A stretch of 64,000 nucleotides of DNA. Origin: Mycolicibacterium mageritense (GTDB lineage: Bacteria; Actinomycetota; Actinomycetes; Mycobacteriales; Mycobacteriaceae). The notes below the pieces were generated by a model. It was not told the DNA's origin. It ran no database searches and saw nothing but the letters and a program-made list of their open reading frames with translations. The stretch is from assembly GCF_010727475.1 (NCBI RefSeq), contig NZ_AP022567.1, positions 4,464,001 to 4,528,000 of the forward strand, in the 5' to 3' direction. Of this stretch, positions 7,838 through 17,564 are shown in pieces. A program made the position numbers and the translations under genes. Positions within the stretch are counted from its first letter, which is position 1. The number at the start of each line of letters is the position of its first letter.

Positions 7838-8854
7838 GTGCCGACACCCCGCCAGAGCACCCCGACAGCACTGCCTGGAGGCCCGGCGCGACCGGTGATC
7901 GCGGTGTTGTGCGAACACGAATCCGACCGGGTACCGGGACTTGCCGGCCTCGACGCCGAGTTCCGCCACTGCGACGCCGACGGACTGGCACAGGCCGTCA
8001 AGGGTGCCCAGGCGTTGCTGCTCTGGGATTACTTTTCCACCGCCCTGCGCGACGTGTGGACGCACGCCGACGCGCTCGAGTGGGTCCACGTCGCGGCGGC
8101 CGGGGTCGACACTTTGCTGTTCGAGGAATTGCGCGATTCCGACGTGGTGGTGACCAATGCCCGCGGCGTATTCGACCGTCCCATAGCCGAATACGTGCTC
8201 GGCGCGGTGATCGCGTACGCCAAAGGGACGCAGGCCAGCCTCGACTTCCAACGCCGCCACGAGTGGCGGTACCGCGAGACCCGCAGCATCACGGGCGCGC
8301 ACGCGCTCGTGGCCGGCACGGGCGGAATCGGGCGTGAGATCGCGCGCCTGCTGCGTGCGGCCGGGCTGAGCGTGCGGGGCGCGGGGCGCGTGGCCGCCGC
8401 CAGCGACCCGGATTTCGGGACCGTGGTGGCCACCGCCGATCTGGCCGGCGCTGTCGGCTGGTGCGATCACCTGGTGCTGGCCGTCCCGCTCACCGACGCC
8501 ACGCGCGGTGTGGTCGACGCGGAGGTGCTTGGGGCGATGAAACCCGATGCGCACCTGGTGAACATCGCGCGCGGACCGATCGTCGACGAGGACGCGCTGC
8601 TCGCGGCGCTGACCGAACGCCGCATCGGCGGCGCGACGCTCGATGTGTTCGACATCGAACCCCTGCCGGCCGATCACCCGTTGTGGGACGCGCCGGGTGC
8701 CGTCATCACCGCGCACATGTCCGGTGACGTCGTGGGGTTCCGGGACACCCTCGCCTGCCAGTTCGCCGACAACGCGCGCCGGTGGCTGGCCGGCCAACCC
8801 CTGCTCAATGTGGTCGACAAGAAGCTCGGCTACGTGTCGGCGGGCACCGCGTGA
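7838..8854 (+). CDS. D-2-hydroxyacid dehydrogenase family protein
   Basis: A 338-residue NAD(P)-dependent oxidoreductase of the D-isomer 2-hydroxyacid dehydrogenase family, converting a 2-keto acid and a hydroxy acid into each other. The nucleotide-binding motif GTGGIGRE is near residues 163-170, the conserved arginine is in NIARGPIVDE and the catalytic histidine is in ITAHMSGD near the C-terminus. The GTG start at 7838 gives a short proline-rich leader before VIAVLCEH; no strong ribosome site is visible, so expression could be leaderless. Its GTGA junction couples it to the amidase. It heads a three-gene rightward operon in the island; the substrate is unknown. Confidence 0.88.
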   Translation: MPTPRQSTPTALPGGPARPVIAVLCEHESDRVPGLAGLDAEFRHCDADGLAQAVKGAQALLLWDYFSTALRDVWTHADALEWVHVAAAGVDTLLFEELRDSDVVVTNARGVFDRPIAEYVLGAVIAYAKGTQASLDFQRRHEWRYRETRSITGAHALVAGTGGIGREIARLLRAAGLSVRGAGRVAAASDPDFGTVVATADLAGAVGWCDHLVLAVPLTDATRGVVDAEVLGAMKPDAHLVNIARGPIVDEDALLAALTERRIGGATLDVFDIEPLPADHPLWDAPGAVITAHMSGDVVGFRDTLACQFADNARRWLAGQPLLNVVDKKLGYVSAGTA

Positions 8855-10257
8855 TCCCGCAGGCCGTCGAGCTGCTCGCGGCGTACCGCGCCAAGACACT
8901 GTCGCCCGTGGAGGCCACCACGGCCGCGCTCGACGCGATCGACCGCCACAACCCCGCGGTGAACGCGTTCGTGTTGATCGACCGCGACGGCGCCCTGTCC
9001 ACGGCCCGCGAGTCCGAAAAGCGTTGGCACGCCGGATGTCCGCTCGGCCCCGCCGACGGTGTCCCGACGTCGGTCAAGGACGCGCTGTGGACTCGGGGCT
9101 GGCCGACGCTGCGCGGCAGTTGGCTCATCGACGCGGCCGGACCGTGGGACGAGGACGCGCCGAGCGTCGCGCGACTGCGGGAATCCGGTGCGGTGCTGCT
9201 CGGCAAGACCACCACGCCCGAGTACTCGTGGAAAGGTGTGACCGACTCACCGCGCTACGGGATGACCGGCAACCCCTGGGATCCTGGTGTGACCGCGGGT
9301 GGGTCGAGCGGCGGCAGCGCCGCGGCCGTGGGCCTCGGGATGGGCGCATGGTCGGTCGGCACCGACGGTGGTGGGTCGGTGCGTATCCCCGCGGCGTTTA
9401 CCGGAACCGTGGCCCTCAAACCGACCTACGGTCTGATCCCGCTGTATCCGCCGAGCCCCTTCGGAACCCTTTCGCACGCCGGCCCCATGGCGAGGACGGT
9501 CGCCGACGTCGCCGCGCTGATGGACGTCGTCACCGGGTTCGACCCGCGGGACTGGTCGGCGATGCCGTCACCCGCATCGTCGTTCCGCGCCGCACTGGGC
9601 GGGGGCGTCGCGGGACTGCGGGTCGCGTACTCGCCGAACCTCGGCTTCGGCGTCAACGATCCCGAGGTCGACGCCGCCGTGCGGGCCGCGGTGGACGTCC
9701 TCGCGGCCGCGGGTGCGCACGTCGAGCAGGCCGACCCTGGCTTCGCCGATCCCGTGGCGGCGTTCCACGTGCTGTGGTTCTCGGGTGAGGCGAAAGTGTT
9801 GCAGGGCAAGCTGAATGGCCCACAGAGCCGGCACATCGACCCCGGCCTGCGGCGCACGGCCGAACTCGGGGCGACGTTCACGGCGTCGGACTACCTGGAT
9901 GCGACGGCCGTCCGGATGAAGCTCGGGGAACTGATGGGCCGGTTCCACCGGACCTACGACGTGCTCGTCACCCCGACGCTGCCGCTGACGGCCTTCCCGG
10001 TCGGCCGGGACGTGCCCGACGGTTCGGCGTCACCGGACTGGACGAGTTGGACGCCGTACACCTACCCGTTCAACATGACGCAGCAGCCCGCACTTTCGGT
10101 GCCCTGCGGGTTCAGTTCGAGTGGCCTGCCGATCGGGCTGCAGATCGTCGGGCCCCGGCATGCGGACGCCTTGGTGCTCCGCGTCGGGCAGGCCTATCAG
10201 GACGCCACCGATTGGCACCACCGTGTGCCGGCATTGCTCACCGAGGAGGTCGTATGA
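8851..10257 (+). CDS. Amidase signature family hydrolase
   Basis: A 468-residue amidase-signature enzyme that hydrolyses a C-N amide bond. The Ser-cisSer-Lys set is visible: lysine in PTSVKDALW (about residue 79), and serines in the Gly/Ser-rich block TAGGSSGGSAAAVG and the following GGGSVRIPA stretch. The GTG at 8851 overlaps the stop of the preceding dehydrogenase (GTGA); a further upstream in-frame start at 8782 would lie within that gene. An ATGA junction links it to the next gene. With a racemase-like pair and a DUF3830 protein beside it, it probably opens a linear or cyclic amide in the same route, which is inference. Confidence 0.88.
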   Translation: MIPQAVELLAAYRAKTLSPVEATTAALDAIDRHNPAVNAFVLIDRDGALSTARESEKRWHAGCPLGPADGVPTSVKDALWTRGWPTLRGSWLIDAAGPWDEDAPSVARLRESGAVLLGKTTTPEYSWKGVTDSPRYGMTGNPWDPGVTAGGSSGGSAAAVGLGMGAWSVGTDGGGSVRIPAAFTGTVALKPTYGLIPLYPPSPFGTLSHAGPMARTVADVAALMDVVTGFDPRDWSAMPSPASSFRAALGGGVAGLRVAYSPNLGFGVNDPEVDAAVRAAVDVLAAAGAHVEQADPGFADPVAAFHVLWFSGEAKVLQGKLNGPQSRHIDPGLRRTAELGATFTASDYLDATAVRMKLGELMGRFHRTYDVLVTPTLPLTAFPVGRDVPDGSASPDWTSWTPYTYPFNMTQQPALSVPCGFSSSGLPIGLQIVGPRHADALVLRVGQAYQDATDWHHRVPALLTEEVV

Positions 10258-10751
10258 GCCGATTGATCACCGTGTCGCTCGACAAACGGGGGGTCAGTTG
10301 CGTCGCGCGGCTGCTCGACGACGCGGCACCGCGGACGTGCGCGGCCGTGTGGGACGCCCTGCCGCTCGCCGCACAGGTGTTTCACGGCAAGTACGCCCGC
10401 AACGAGATCTACACGCTGCTACCGGCATTCGGCACCGACCCCGGCAAGGAGAACACCACGGTGACCCCGATTCCGGGTGACCTGTGCTGGTTCTCGTTCG
10501 ATTCCGACGATCTCGGCAACCCCGCATACGGCTACGAGAACAGCACGGGCACCGGGACCACCGGCGCGATCGTCGACCTCGCGGTGTTCTACGGGCGCAA
10601 CAATCTGCTGATCAACGGGGACCAGGGCTGGGTGCCGGGAAACGTGTTCGGCGCGATCGTCGAAGGGCTCGAGGACATGGCGGCCGCGTGTCAGGACTTG
10701 TGGATGGGCGGGGCCAGGGGCGAGACGCTGCGCTTCGCGAGGGCGTCCTGA
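10254..10751 (+). CDS. DUF3830 family protein
   Basis: A 165-residue protein I recognise as a DUF3830-type (cyclophilin-like fold) protein. Visible features are a small beta-rich globular domain with CAAVWDALP near residue 30, FHGKYARNEIY, PGDLCWF, and a long YGYENSTGTG loop. No enzymatic residue can be named. The ATG overlaps the amidase stop (ATGA) and GAGGAGG lies just upstream, so it is tightly coupled to the amidase. Proteins of this family are often found beside amidases and Asp/Glu racemase-like genes, suggesting a shared catabolic role that has not been defined. Confidence 0.75.
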   Translation: MSRLITVSLDKRGVSCVARLLDDAAPRTCAAVWDALPLAAQVFHGKYARNEIYTLLPAFGTDPGKENTTVTPIPGDLCWFSFDSDDLGNPAYGYENSTGTGTTGAIVDLAVFYGRNNLLINGDQGWVPGNVFGAIVEGLEDMAAACQDLWMGGARGETLRFARAS

Positions 10752-10762
10752 ATCCTCGCCCA

Positions 10763-10825
10763 CACCGGAACTGCATTCCCGGTTGTCAATCAACGCAGTC
10801 AACAACCGGGAATGCAGTTCCGGTG
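10763..10825. terminator. Perfect 24-bp inverted repeat between convergent genes
   Basis: Arms 10763-10786 and 10802-10825 are exact reverse complements of 24 bases around a 15-base loop. It lies 11 bases after the DUF3830 gene and 18 before the 3' end of the convergent methyltransferase gene. No U-run follows on either side. A bidirectional terminator is the simplest reading; a palindromic repeat family is the alternative. Confidence 0.6.
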
Positions 10826-10843
10826 AGATAGAGGTGGGGGAGT

Positions 10844-11761
10844 TCAGCCCAAGGAACCGCTGATGTAGACGATCTCGCCGAGCGGGTCGTCGTCGTCATC
10901 GTCGAGCGCGGGAACCGGGATGCCGTAGCGCGCGAACAGCTCGGTGCGGGGCGTGCCGCTCATCTGCCAGCCCTTGGTCGCCAGATAGTCGGCCGCCGAA
11001 TGCCGTTCGCCGTGATAGATCAGCGACGGCATGTCGAGATCCAACCCGATCTTGCTGAACTCGGCAGTGGCCGCGCGGGCCTTCTCCGGGTCGAAATCCT
11101 TGAGGGCAGGCACGAACTCGGTGGCCACCGCGCTGCCCGGCGCGCTCAGTTCGTGAATGTTGTCGAACAGCCGGTCCTGCGCGTCGGGCGGAAGGTAGAT
11201 CAGCAGGCCCTCGGCGCACCATGCGGTCGGTAGGCCCGGATCGAAACCGGCCGCGCGTAACGCCGCGGGCCAGTCCTCGCGTAGGTCGATCGGCACGGTG
11301 CGCCGTTCGGCCGTCGGCGTCGCACCGTGCTCGGCCAGCGTGCGGGTCTTGAACTCGATCACCTCTGGTTGGTCGATCTCATAGACCACGGTGCCCGCGG
11401 GCCACGGCAGCCGGTAGGCCCGTGCGTCCAGGCCGGAAGCCAGGATCACGGCCTGCCGGATGCCGCGTTCGGTGGCCGCCAGAAAGTAATCATCGAAAAA
11501 CTTTGTCCGCACAGCCATCTCGTCGATGTTCGCGCGGACCCGCGATGCCGCGTCCGGCGCGATCTCGGTGATGTTCAGCGTGCCGTCCACCATCATGGTG
11601 AACGCCTCGATGCCGACGGCCCGCACGAGCGGCGCGGCGAACGGATCGTTGATCAAACCGTGCGGGTCGGTGCTGGCGATGGCCCGGCCCGTCGCGACCA
11701 GTGTCGCCGTCGCACCCACGCTGGACGCCAGATCCCAACTGTCGCCGTCAGTTCGCGCCAT
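10844..11761 (-). CDS. Putative SAM-dependent methyltransferase, paralogue 4 of 4
   Basis: A 305-residue protein of the class called SAM-dependent methyltransferase TIGR00027, related to leucine carboxyl methyltransferase and greatly expanded in mycobacteria. It has the family N-terminus [20 protein letters not shown], then [16 protein letters not shown] (SAM-binding motif I, about 94-109), [14 protein letters not shown], and a [11 protein letters not shown] segment. Last gene of a four-gene tandem run transcribed leftward. Its ATG follows GAGGAGCTG, placed in the 7-base gap after the preceding paralogue. The methyl acceptor is unknown. A DDDDD run lies near the C-terminus. Confidence 0.86.
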   Translation of the reverse strand: MARTDGDSWDLASSVGATATLVATGRAIASTDPHGLINDPFAAPLVRAVGIEAFTMMVDGTLNITEIAPDAASRVRANIDEMAVRTKFFDDYFLAATERGIRQAVILASGLDARAYRLPWPAGTVVYEIDQPEVIEFKTRTLAEHGATPTAERRTVPIDLREDWPAALRAAGFDPGLPTAWCAEGLLIYLPPDAQDRLFDNIHELSAPGSAVATEFVPALKDFDPEKARAATAEFSKIGLDLDMPSLIYHGERHSAADYLATKGWQMSGTPRTELFARYGIPVPALDDDDDDPLGEIVYISGSLG

Positions 11762-11768
11762 CAGCTCC

Positions 11769-12665
11769 TCATTTCAAGACTGCCGACAGATACCCCGAAT
11801 CGCCCGCAAGCTCGGCGAGATCCTCGGGGTACTCGAATCCATGGCCAGCGTAGGCCTCGCGGGTCGACTGGATCGTCACTTTCCAGCCGTGCCCGCCCAG
11901 ATAGTCGCGGGCGGTGTTGCGGTCACCCGAATAGAAGAGGTCCATCAGGTCGACATCCGAGCCGACGCGCTTCGACCAGTCGCTGACCTTCTTGGACCAC
12001 TCCTCGGGCATCGAGCTCATGTCCATGTGCTCGGTCGCGAGCCGGCTGCCCGGCGCCGACAGCGCGGTGATGTGGTCGAACAGCCGGTCCTGGGCGTCGG
12101 CCGGAAGGTAGATCAGGAGGCCTTCGGCGATCCACGCGGTCGGCGCCGACGGGTCGAACCCGTTGTCGCGCAACGCCGCCGGCCAGTCGTCGCGCAGATC
12201 GACGGCCACCGCCCTGCGATCGGCAGTCGGCTCGGCACCGAGACCGGCCAGCGTCCGGGTCTTGAACTCGATCACCTCGGGCTGGTCGATCTCGTAGACC
12301 ACAGTGCCCGCAGGCCAGGCCAGTCGGTAGGCACGGGTGTCCAGACCCGAGGCCAGGATCACGGCCTGCCGGATCCCGGCTTCACCGGCGTGCGAGAAGA
12401 AATCGTCGAAGAACCGGGTGCGCACCGCGATCTGCTCGCACATGCGCTGCCGGTCGAGCATCTGATCGCCCTCGACGCACAGTTCGCCGTCGGCCAGCCG
12501 GATGCAGTGCTCCAGCCCGACGGCCTTGACCAGCGCGTCGGCGTACGGGTCGGTGATCAGCGGGTCGGGTTGCTTGGTGGCCAGTGCCCGGGAGGCGGCG
12601 ACCCCAGTCGCCGTCGAGCCGACGCTGGAGGCCAGATCCCAGGTGTCGCCCTCTGAACGTGCCAT
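11769..12665 (-). CDS. Putative SAM-dependent methyltransferase, paralogue 3 of 4
   Basis: A 298-residue methyltransferase of the same family, with [33 protein letters not shown] and [11 protein letters not shown]. The start at 12665 ([20 protein letters not shown]) is chosen because it aligns with all three neighbours; an upstream in-frame start at 12722 would overlap the previous gene. The C-terminal third (about residues 205-298) diverges most, which suggests a different acceptor. Spaced 7 bases from both neighbours, so probably cotranscribed. The acceptor is unknown. Confidence 0.85.
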   Translation of the reverse strand: MARSEGDTWDLASSVGSTATGVAASRALATKQPDPLITDPYADALVKAVGLEHCIRLADGELCVEGDQMLDRQRMCEQIAVRTRFFDDFFSHAGEAGIRQAVILASGLDTRAYRLAWPAGTVVYEIDQPEVIEFKTRTLAGLGAEPTADRRAVAVDLRDDWPAALRDNGFDPSAPTAWIAEGLLIYLPADAQDRLFDHITALSAPGSRLATEHMDMSSMPEEWSKKVSDWSKRVGSDVDLMDLFYSGDRNTARDYLGGHGWKVTIQSTREAYAGHGFEYPEDLAELAGDSGYLSAVLK

Positions 12666-12672
12666 CGCGTAC

Positions 12673-13575
12673 CTACTTTCGTATTGCGGTGACCGCCAAG
12701 GAATTCCGCTGCGGTGCGGCATCGGCGGTGTCGGGGAACACGCGTCCGTACTCGTCGAAGAGTTCGGTGCGCGGCCGGGAACTCACCGACCAGCCGGTGC
12801 CGGCGAGGTAGTCGATCGGCGAGTTACGGTCGCCGGTGTACCAGAGGCTGCCCAGGTCGACGTCGAAACCGTGCTGGCGCCACCGGTCGGCGACGGCCTG
12901 GGTGCGCTGCTGTACGGCCGCCCCGAAGTCGGGATGGAACTCGGTGGCCAACCGGCTGCCCGGGGCGCTCAGTGCGGTGATGTTGTCGAAGAGGCGGTCC
13001 TGGGCTTCTGGCGGCAGATAGGCCAGCAGCCCCTCGGCGCTCCACGCGGTGGGCAGTGCGGGATCGAAGCCCGCCGCGCGCAACGCGGCCGGCCAATCCT
13101 CGCGCAGGTCGATCGCCACGGTCCGGCGGATGGCGGACGCGGTGGCACCGATCTTCTCCATGGCCGCGGTCTTGGCGCCGATGACCTGAGGCTGATCGAT
13201 CTCGTAGACCACGGTGCCCGCGGGCCAGGGCAGGCGGTAGGCGCGCGAGTCCAGACCCGACGCCAGGATCACGGCCTGGCGCACCCCGGCTTCACCCGCC
13301 GTGAGGAAGAAGTCGTCGAAGAACCGGGTCCGCACCGCCATCACCGAGGTCATCAGCTCGGCCGATTCCGCGTCGTCGCCCGAGAGGGTCAGCTCGCCGT
13401 CGACGAGCTTGGTGAAGAAGTCGACACCCACCTCACGCACGAGCGCGGCGGCGTAGGGATCGTCGATCAAGGCGTCGGGCTCGGCACTGGCGATGGCGCG
13501 CGCGGCGGCGACCATGGTCGCCGTGGCGCCCACGCTGGACGCCAGATCCCAGCTGTCGGTGTCTGTCCGTGCCAT
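12673..13575 (-). CDS. Putative SAM-dependent methyltransferase, paralogue 2 of 4
   Basis: A 300-residue methyltransferase of the same family. Conserved blocks are [30 protein letters not shown] (the usual EFK is replaced by GAK) and [20 protein letters not shown]. It starts with [20 protein letters not shown] at 13575, ten bases after the first paralogue. The C-terminus ends in a short region unlike the neighbours ([10 protein letters not shown]). Cytoplasmic; acceptor unknown. Confidence 0.85.
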   Translation of the reverse strand: MARTDTDSWDLASSVGATATMVAAARAIASAEPDALIDDPYAAALVREVGVDFFTKLVDGELTLSGDDAESAELMTSVMAVRTRFFDDFFLTAGEAGVRQAVILASGLDSRAYRLPWPAGTVVYEIDQPQVIGAKTAAMEKIGATASAIRRTVAIDLREDWPAALRAAGFDPALPTAWSAEGLLAYLPPEAQDRLFDNITALSAPGSRLATEFHPDFGAAVQQRTQAVADRWRQHGFDVDLGSLWYTGDRNSPIDYLAGTGWSVSSRPRTELFDEYGRVFPDTADAAPQRNSLAVTAIRK

Positions 13576-13585
13576 GCGGGTGTCC

Positions 13586-14500
13586 TTACTTCTCGGCGCT
13601 GATGTACATCACGGAGGCCGCGTGCGCCTCGTCCTCGACGGGCGGCAGGCCGGTCCGCACCAGTAGATCGTTCGACGAGATGCCGGTGGTCCGCCAATCG
13701 TGGCCTTCCAGATAGGTCGTCACGTCGGCGCGGTCGCCCAGGAAGATCAGTTCGTTGAGGTCGATGTCGAGGCCGTGGGCCCGCCAGCGGTCCGTGAAGT
13801 CCTTCATCCGGGCCCGGATCGACTCCTCGTCGTCGGCCTCGGTTGCGGGTACCCCCTCGACACCCAGCCTGCTGCCGGGCGCACTCAGCGCGGTGATCTG
13901 GTCGAGCAAACTGTCCTGGGCCTCGGGCGGCAGATAGCCGAGCAAGCCCTCGGCGATCCAGGCCGTCGGCTCGGCGGGATCGAAGCCGGCCTCGGCAAGC
14001 GCCGCGGGCCAGTCGAAGCGCAGATCCATGGCCACCGCGCGGCGATCGGTCGTCGGCGCCGCGCCGAGACTCGCCAGGGTCGCGGTCTTGAACTCGATCA
14101 CCTCGGGCTGGTCGATCTCGTAGACGACGGTGCCGTCGGGCCACGGCAGCCGGTAGGCGCGCGAGTCGAGCCCGGAGGCCAGGATCACGGCCTGCCGGAT
14201 ACCGGCGCGACCCGCGTCGAGAAAGAAGTCGTCGAAGAAGCGCGTCCGCGCGGCCATGCCGTTGGCGAATCTCGTCAGGCCGGTCTTGGCCTCCTCGTCG
14301 AGGGCTTCGACGTCGAAGGTGTCGTCGACGAGTTTCGTGAAGAAGTCCAGACCGACGGCCCGCACCAGGGGAGCGGCGAACGGGTCGTCGATCACCGGGT
14401 CGGCGGCATTGGTCGCCATCGCGCGGGCCGCGGCCACCATGGTCGCGGTCGCGCCCACGCTGGATGCCAGATCCCACGTGTCGTCAGCAGTCCGGGCCAT
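13586..14500 (-). CDS. Putative SAM-dependent methyltransferase, paralogue 1 of 4
   Basis: A 304-residue methyltransferase, the promoter-proximal member of the four-gene run. It carries [30 protein letters not shown] and [18 protein letters not shown]. The start [20 protein letters not shown] at 14500 follows CGAGGGAGATTCG. Sixteen bases upstream of the start is a perfect palindrome TATTGG-N3-CCAATA (14516-14530), a good candidate operator for the run. No regulator gene is adjacent. The four copies probably arose by tandem duplication. Confidence 0.86.
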   Translation of the reverse strand: MARTADDTWDLASSVGATATMVAAARAMATNAADPVIDDPFAAPLVRAVGLDFFTKLVDDTFDVEALDEEAKTGLTRFANGMAARTRFFDDFFLDAGRAGIRQAVILASGLDSRAYRLPWPDGTVVYEIDQPEVIEFKTATLASLGAAPTTDRRAVAMDLRFDWPAALAEAGFDPAEPTAWIAEGLLGYLPPEAQDSLLDQITALSAPGSRLGVEGVPATEADDEESIRARMKDFTDRWRAHGLDIDLNELIFLGDRADVTTYLEGHDWRTTGISSNDLLVRTGLPPVEDEAHAASVMYISAEK

Positions 14501-14515
14501 CGAATCTCCCTCGAG

Positions 14516-14530
14516 TATTGGGTGCCAATA
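14516..14530. promoter_or_regulatory. Palindrome TATTGG-N3-CCAATA before the methyltransferase run
   Basis: TATTGGGTGCCAATA, 6-base arms and a 3-base spacer, 16 bases upstream of the first methyltransferase start. It is AT-rich against its surroundings. It lies in the 284-base gap (14501-14784) shared with divergent secY. The rest of that gap shows a possible -10 TAGACT (14653-14658) for secY and no gene. Confidence 0.5.
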
Positions 14531-14784
14531 TGCGTGTTAGTTAGGTGGGGTAACGAGCTGTCGCCGACTGTACGCTCTGAAACTGAAGAGCCGGCCCGGC
14601 TGCAGGTGGCGCTGATCGATGCGGGGCAACTCGGGTGCAACTGTTACTCTCGTAGACTGTTTGACGGCTGAGTTTGCAGGCTGCGCGCCTGTCGGACTCC
14701 CGTACATGACTTGACCATGACGCTGGACCCCACCAGCCCCATTTGGCACGCCGCGCTTGAGACGTAGGCTGCGCAGGAGGAAGA

Positions 14785-16110
14785 GTGCTGTCGGCTTTCA
14801 TCTCGTCGCTACGAACGGCCGATCTCAGACGCAAGATCCTGTTCACCTTGGGCCTCGTCGTCCTCTACCGGGTCGGCGCGTCGATTCCGTCCCCCGGGGT
14901 GAACTACCCGAACGTGCAGCAGTGCATCGCGCAGGTCAGCGGCGGTGACTCGGCACAGATCTATTCGCTGATCAACCTGTTCTCCGGTGGCGCCCTGCTG
15001 CAGCTGAGCGTGTTCGCGGTCGGCGTCATGCCGTACATCACCGCAAGCATCATCGTGCAGCTGCTGGTCGTGGTGATCCCGCGGTTCGAGCAGCTGCAAA
15101 AAGAAGGTCAGGCCGGTCAGGCCAAGATGACCCAGTACACGCGCTACCTGTCGGTGGCGCTCGCGCTGTTGCAGGCCACCAGCATCGTGGCGCTCGCCGC
15201 CAACGGCGGCCTGATGCAGGGCTGCAGCCTGGAGATCATCCAGGACAGCTCGATCTTCGGGCTCGTGGTGATCGTGCTGGTGATGACCGCCGGTTCGACC
15301 CTGGTGATGTGGATGGGTGAGCTGGTCACCGAGCGCGGTATCGGCAACGGCATGTCGCTGCTGATCTTCGCCGGCATCGCGGCCCGGATCCCGGCCGAGG
15401 GCCAGATGATCCTCGACACCCGCGGCGGCCTGGTCTTCACCCTGGTCTGCGGTGCCGCGCTGCTGATCCTCGCCGGCGTCACCTTTGTCGAACAGGGCCA
15501 GCGCAGGATCCCGGTGCAGTACGCCAAGCGCATGGTGGGCCGCAAGATGTACGGCGGCACCTCGACGTATCTGCCGCTCAAGGTCAACCAGGCCGGCGTC
15601 ATCCCGGTGATCTTCGCGTCGTCGCTGATCTACATCCCGCACCTGATCACTCAGCTGATCCAGAGCGGCAGTGCCAACCCGGGTAACGGCTGGTGGGACA
15701 AGTTCGTCGCCAACCACCTGACCAACCCGGCGGACCCGGTCTACATCGGCCTCTACTTCGGCCTGATCGTGTTCTTCACCTACTTCTATGTCTCGATCAC
15801 GTTCAATCCAGACGAACGTGCCGACGAGATGAAGAAGTTCGGCGGCTTCATCCCGGGTATCCGGCCCGGCAAACCGACTGCCGACTATCTGCGCTATGTG
15901 CTCAGCAGGATCACGCTTCCCGGATCGATCTACCTCGGCGTGATCGCGGTTTTGCCGAACGTCTTCCTGCAAATGGGCAGCGGGGGGACACTACAGAATC
16001 TGCCATTTGGCGGTGTTGCGGTTCTCATCATGATCGGTGTCGGGTTGGATACCGTCAAACAGATCGAGAGCCAGCTCATGCAACGTAACTACGAAGGGTT
16101 CCTCAAGTGA
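14785..16110 (+). CDS. secY: Protein translocase subunit SecY
   Basis: A 441-residue polytopic membrane protein forming the channel of the Sec translocon with SecE and SecG. It has the expected ten transmembrane helices, the plug region after helix 1 ([12 protein letters not shown], near 29-40) and the cytoplasmic loops that bind SecA and ribosomes (for example [20 protein letters not shown], near 235-254). The GTG start at 14785 is fixed by AGGAGGAAGA immediately upstream; an extended purine SD of this quality indicates strong translation. The 3' end overlaps adk (GTGA). Gene order secY-adk-map is the conserved actinobacterial arrangement. Confidence 0.98.
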   Translation: MLSAFISSLRTADLRRKILFTLGLVVLYRVGASIPSPGVNYPNVQQCIAQVSGGDSAQIYSLINLFSGGALLQLSVFAVGVMPYITASIIVQLLVVVIPRFEQLQKEGQAGQAKMTQYTRYLSVALALLQATSIVALAANGGLMQGCSLEIIQDSSIFGLVVIVLVMTAGSTLVMWMGELVTERGIGNGMSLLIFAGIAARIPAEGQMILDTRGGLVFTLVCGAALLILAGVTFVEQGQRRIPVQYAKRMVGRKMYGGTSTYLPLKVNQAGVIPVIFASSLIYIPHLITQLIQSGSANPGNGWWDKFVANHLTNPADPVYIGLYFGLIVFFTYFYVSITFNPDERADEMKKFGGFIPGIRPGKPTADYLRYVLSRITLPGSIYLGVIAVLPNVFLQMGSGGTLQNLPFGGVAVLIMIGVGLDTVKQIESQLMQRNYEGFLK

Positions 16111-16652
16111 GAGTCGTTCTACTCGGACCGCCCGGTGCGGGCAAAGGCACGCAGGCCGTGAAGCTGTCTGAGAAGCTCGGCATCCCGCAAATCTCCACCG
16201 GGGATCTCTTCCGCCAGAACATCGGCGACGGCACCCCTCTCGGGCTGGAAGCCAAGCGCTACCTCGACGCGGGTGATCTGGTGCCCGCCGAGCTGACGAA
16301 CCGGCTGGTGGAAGACCGCATCGATCAGCCCGATGCCGCCGACGGGTTCATCCTCGACGGCTACCCCCGCTCGGTCGAGCAGGCCGGCGCGCTGAACGAC
16401 ATGCTTGCCGCGCGCAACACCAAGCTGGACGCGGTCCTGGAGTTCCAGGTCTCCGAGGACGAGCTGCTGACCCGGCTCAAGGGCCGTGGTCGCGCCGACG
16501 ACACCGACGAGGTCATCCGCAACCGCATGAAGGTCTACCGGGACGAGACCGAGCCGCTGCTGCAGTACTACGCCGCTGACCTCAAGACGGTCGACGCCGT
16601 CGGCCAGCTCGACGAGGTGTTCGCCCGCGCGCTGCGGGCCCTGGGACGGTAA
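16107..16652 (+). CDS. adk: Adenylate kinase
   Basis: A 181-residue enzyme catalysing ATP + AMP to 2 ADP. P-loop [10 protein letters not shown] is at residues 7-16, ISTGDLFR forms the AMP-binding region, [10 protein letters not shown] follows and the lid is short (RGRADDTDE) without the zinc-binding insertion, as in other actinobacterial adenylate kinases. The GTG start overlaps the secY stop by 4 bases, so translation is coupled. It is followed directly by map with no gap. Confidence 0.98.
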   Translation: MRVVLLGPPGAGKGTQAVKLSEKLGIPQISTGDLFRQNIGDGTPLGLEAKRYLDAGDLVPAELTNRLVEDRIDQPDAADGFILDGYPRSVEQAGALNDMLAARNTKLDAVLEFQVSEDELLTRLKGRGRADDTDEVIRNRMKVYRDETEPLLQYYAADLKTVDAVGQLDEVFARALRALGR

Positions 16653-17450
16653 GTGATCAATCTGCCGGGGCTGCGCAGCCGCAAGGTCGTCGCGCAGCGT
16701 AGTGCCGCCGAGCTCGACGCCATGGCGGTGGCCGGTGCGCTGGTCGCCGCCGCGCTGCGCGTAGTGCGCCAGGCCGCGGCGCCCGGCGTCTCCACGCTCG
16801 AGCTGGACCGCGTCGCGGAATCGGTGATCCGTGACGGTGGCGGAACACCGTCGTTCCTCGGTTACCACGGCTTCCCCGCCACGATCTGCGCCTCGGTCAA
16901 TGACCGTGTGGTGCACGGCATTCCGTCGGCAGGCGAGGTGCTCGCGCCGGGGGATCTGGTGTCGATCGACTGCGGTGCGATAGTCGACGGCTGGCACGGC
17001 GACTCGGCGGTCACCTTCGGCGTAGGTGATCTGATCGGCGCCGACGAATTGCTCTCGGCCGCAACGAAAGCCGCGATGGAGGCCGGGATCGCCGCGATGC
17101 TGCCCGGCAACCGGCTCACCGATGTCTCGCATGCCATCGAGGTGGAAACCCACGCCGCCGAGGCGCGCGACGACCGTAAATACGGCATCGTCGCCGGGTA
17201 CGGCGGGCACGGGATCGGCAGGCAGATGCACATGGATCCGTTCCTGCCCAACGAGGGCTCACCCGGCCGCGGGCCGTACCTGGCGCCCGGTTCCGTCCTG
17301 GCGATCGAACCCATGCTGACTCTCGGCACCACCAAGACCGTCGTACTCGAGGACGAGTGGACCGTCGTCACCGCCGACGGAACCCGCGCGGCGCACTGGG
17401 AACACACCGTCGCCGTCACCGAGGACGGGCCCCGCATCCTGACCCAGTAA
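16653..17450 (+). CDS. map: Methionine aminopeptidase, type I
   Basis: A 265-residue dinuclear metal peptidase that removes the initiator methionine. Metal ligands are visible in [15 protein letters not shown] (two aspartates), [10 protein letters not shown] (histidine), [10 protein letters not shown] (glutamate) and the final glutamate near [17 protein letters not shown]. It lacks a long N-terminal extension, so it is the type Ia form; in mycobacteria the copy beside secY-adk is usually called mapA. The GTG start follows the adk stop immediately. A promoter for sigL follows its end. Confidence 0.96.
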   Translation: MINLPGLRSRKVVAQRSAAELDAMAVAGALVAAALRVVRQAAAPGVSTLELDRVAESVIRDGGGTPSFLGYHGFPATICASVNDRVVHGIPSAGEVLAPGDLVSIDCGAIVDGWHGDSAVTFGVGDLIGADELLSAATKAAMEAGIAAMLPGNRLTDVSHAIEVETHAAEARDDRKYGIVAGYGGHGIGRQMHMDPFLPNEGSPGRGPYLAPGSVLAIEPMLTLGTTKTVVLEDEWTVVTADGTRAAHWEHTVAVTEDGPRILTQ

Positions 17451-17519
17451 CCCGCGCCAGCAATCCTGCCAGGTCGCACCGCCCAATCGGGTGCGGGTGA
17501 CCCGCGCAAAGGGTAGTAA

Positions 17520-17547
17520 TGAACCGGATCACCGCCAACGTCGTATC
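17520..17547 (+). promoter_or_regulatory. SigL-type ECF promoter before sigL
   Basis: TGAACC (17520-17525), 16 bases, then CGTATC (17542-17547), 17 bases before the sigL ATG. This matches the SigL promoter pattern reported for M. tuberculosis as I remember it (-35 TGAACC, -10 CGTgtc), so sigL is probably autoregulated. An almost identical element precedes the operon at 18981. Confidence 0.65.
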
Positions 17548-17564
17548 AAAGACGGAGGTTGGTA

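Noticed and set aside
7766..8899. N-terminal extension of racemase-like protein B
   Set aside because: The open frame continues upstream but antisense to a clear dehydrogenase; composition is not protein-like until MDMTLEEL at 7765.
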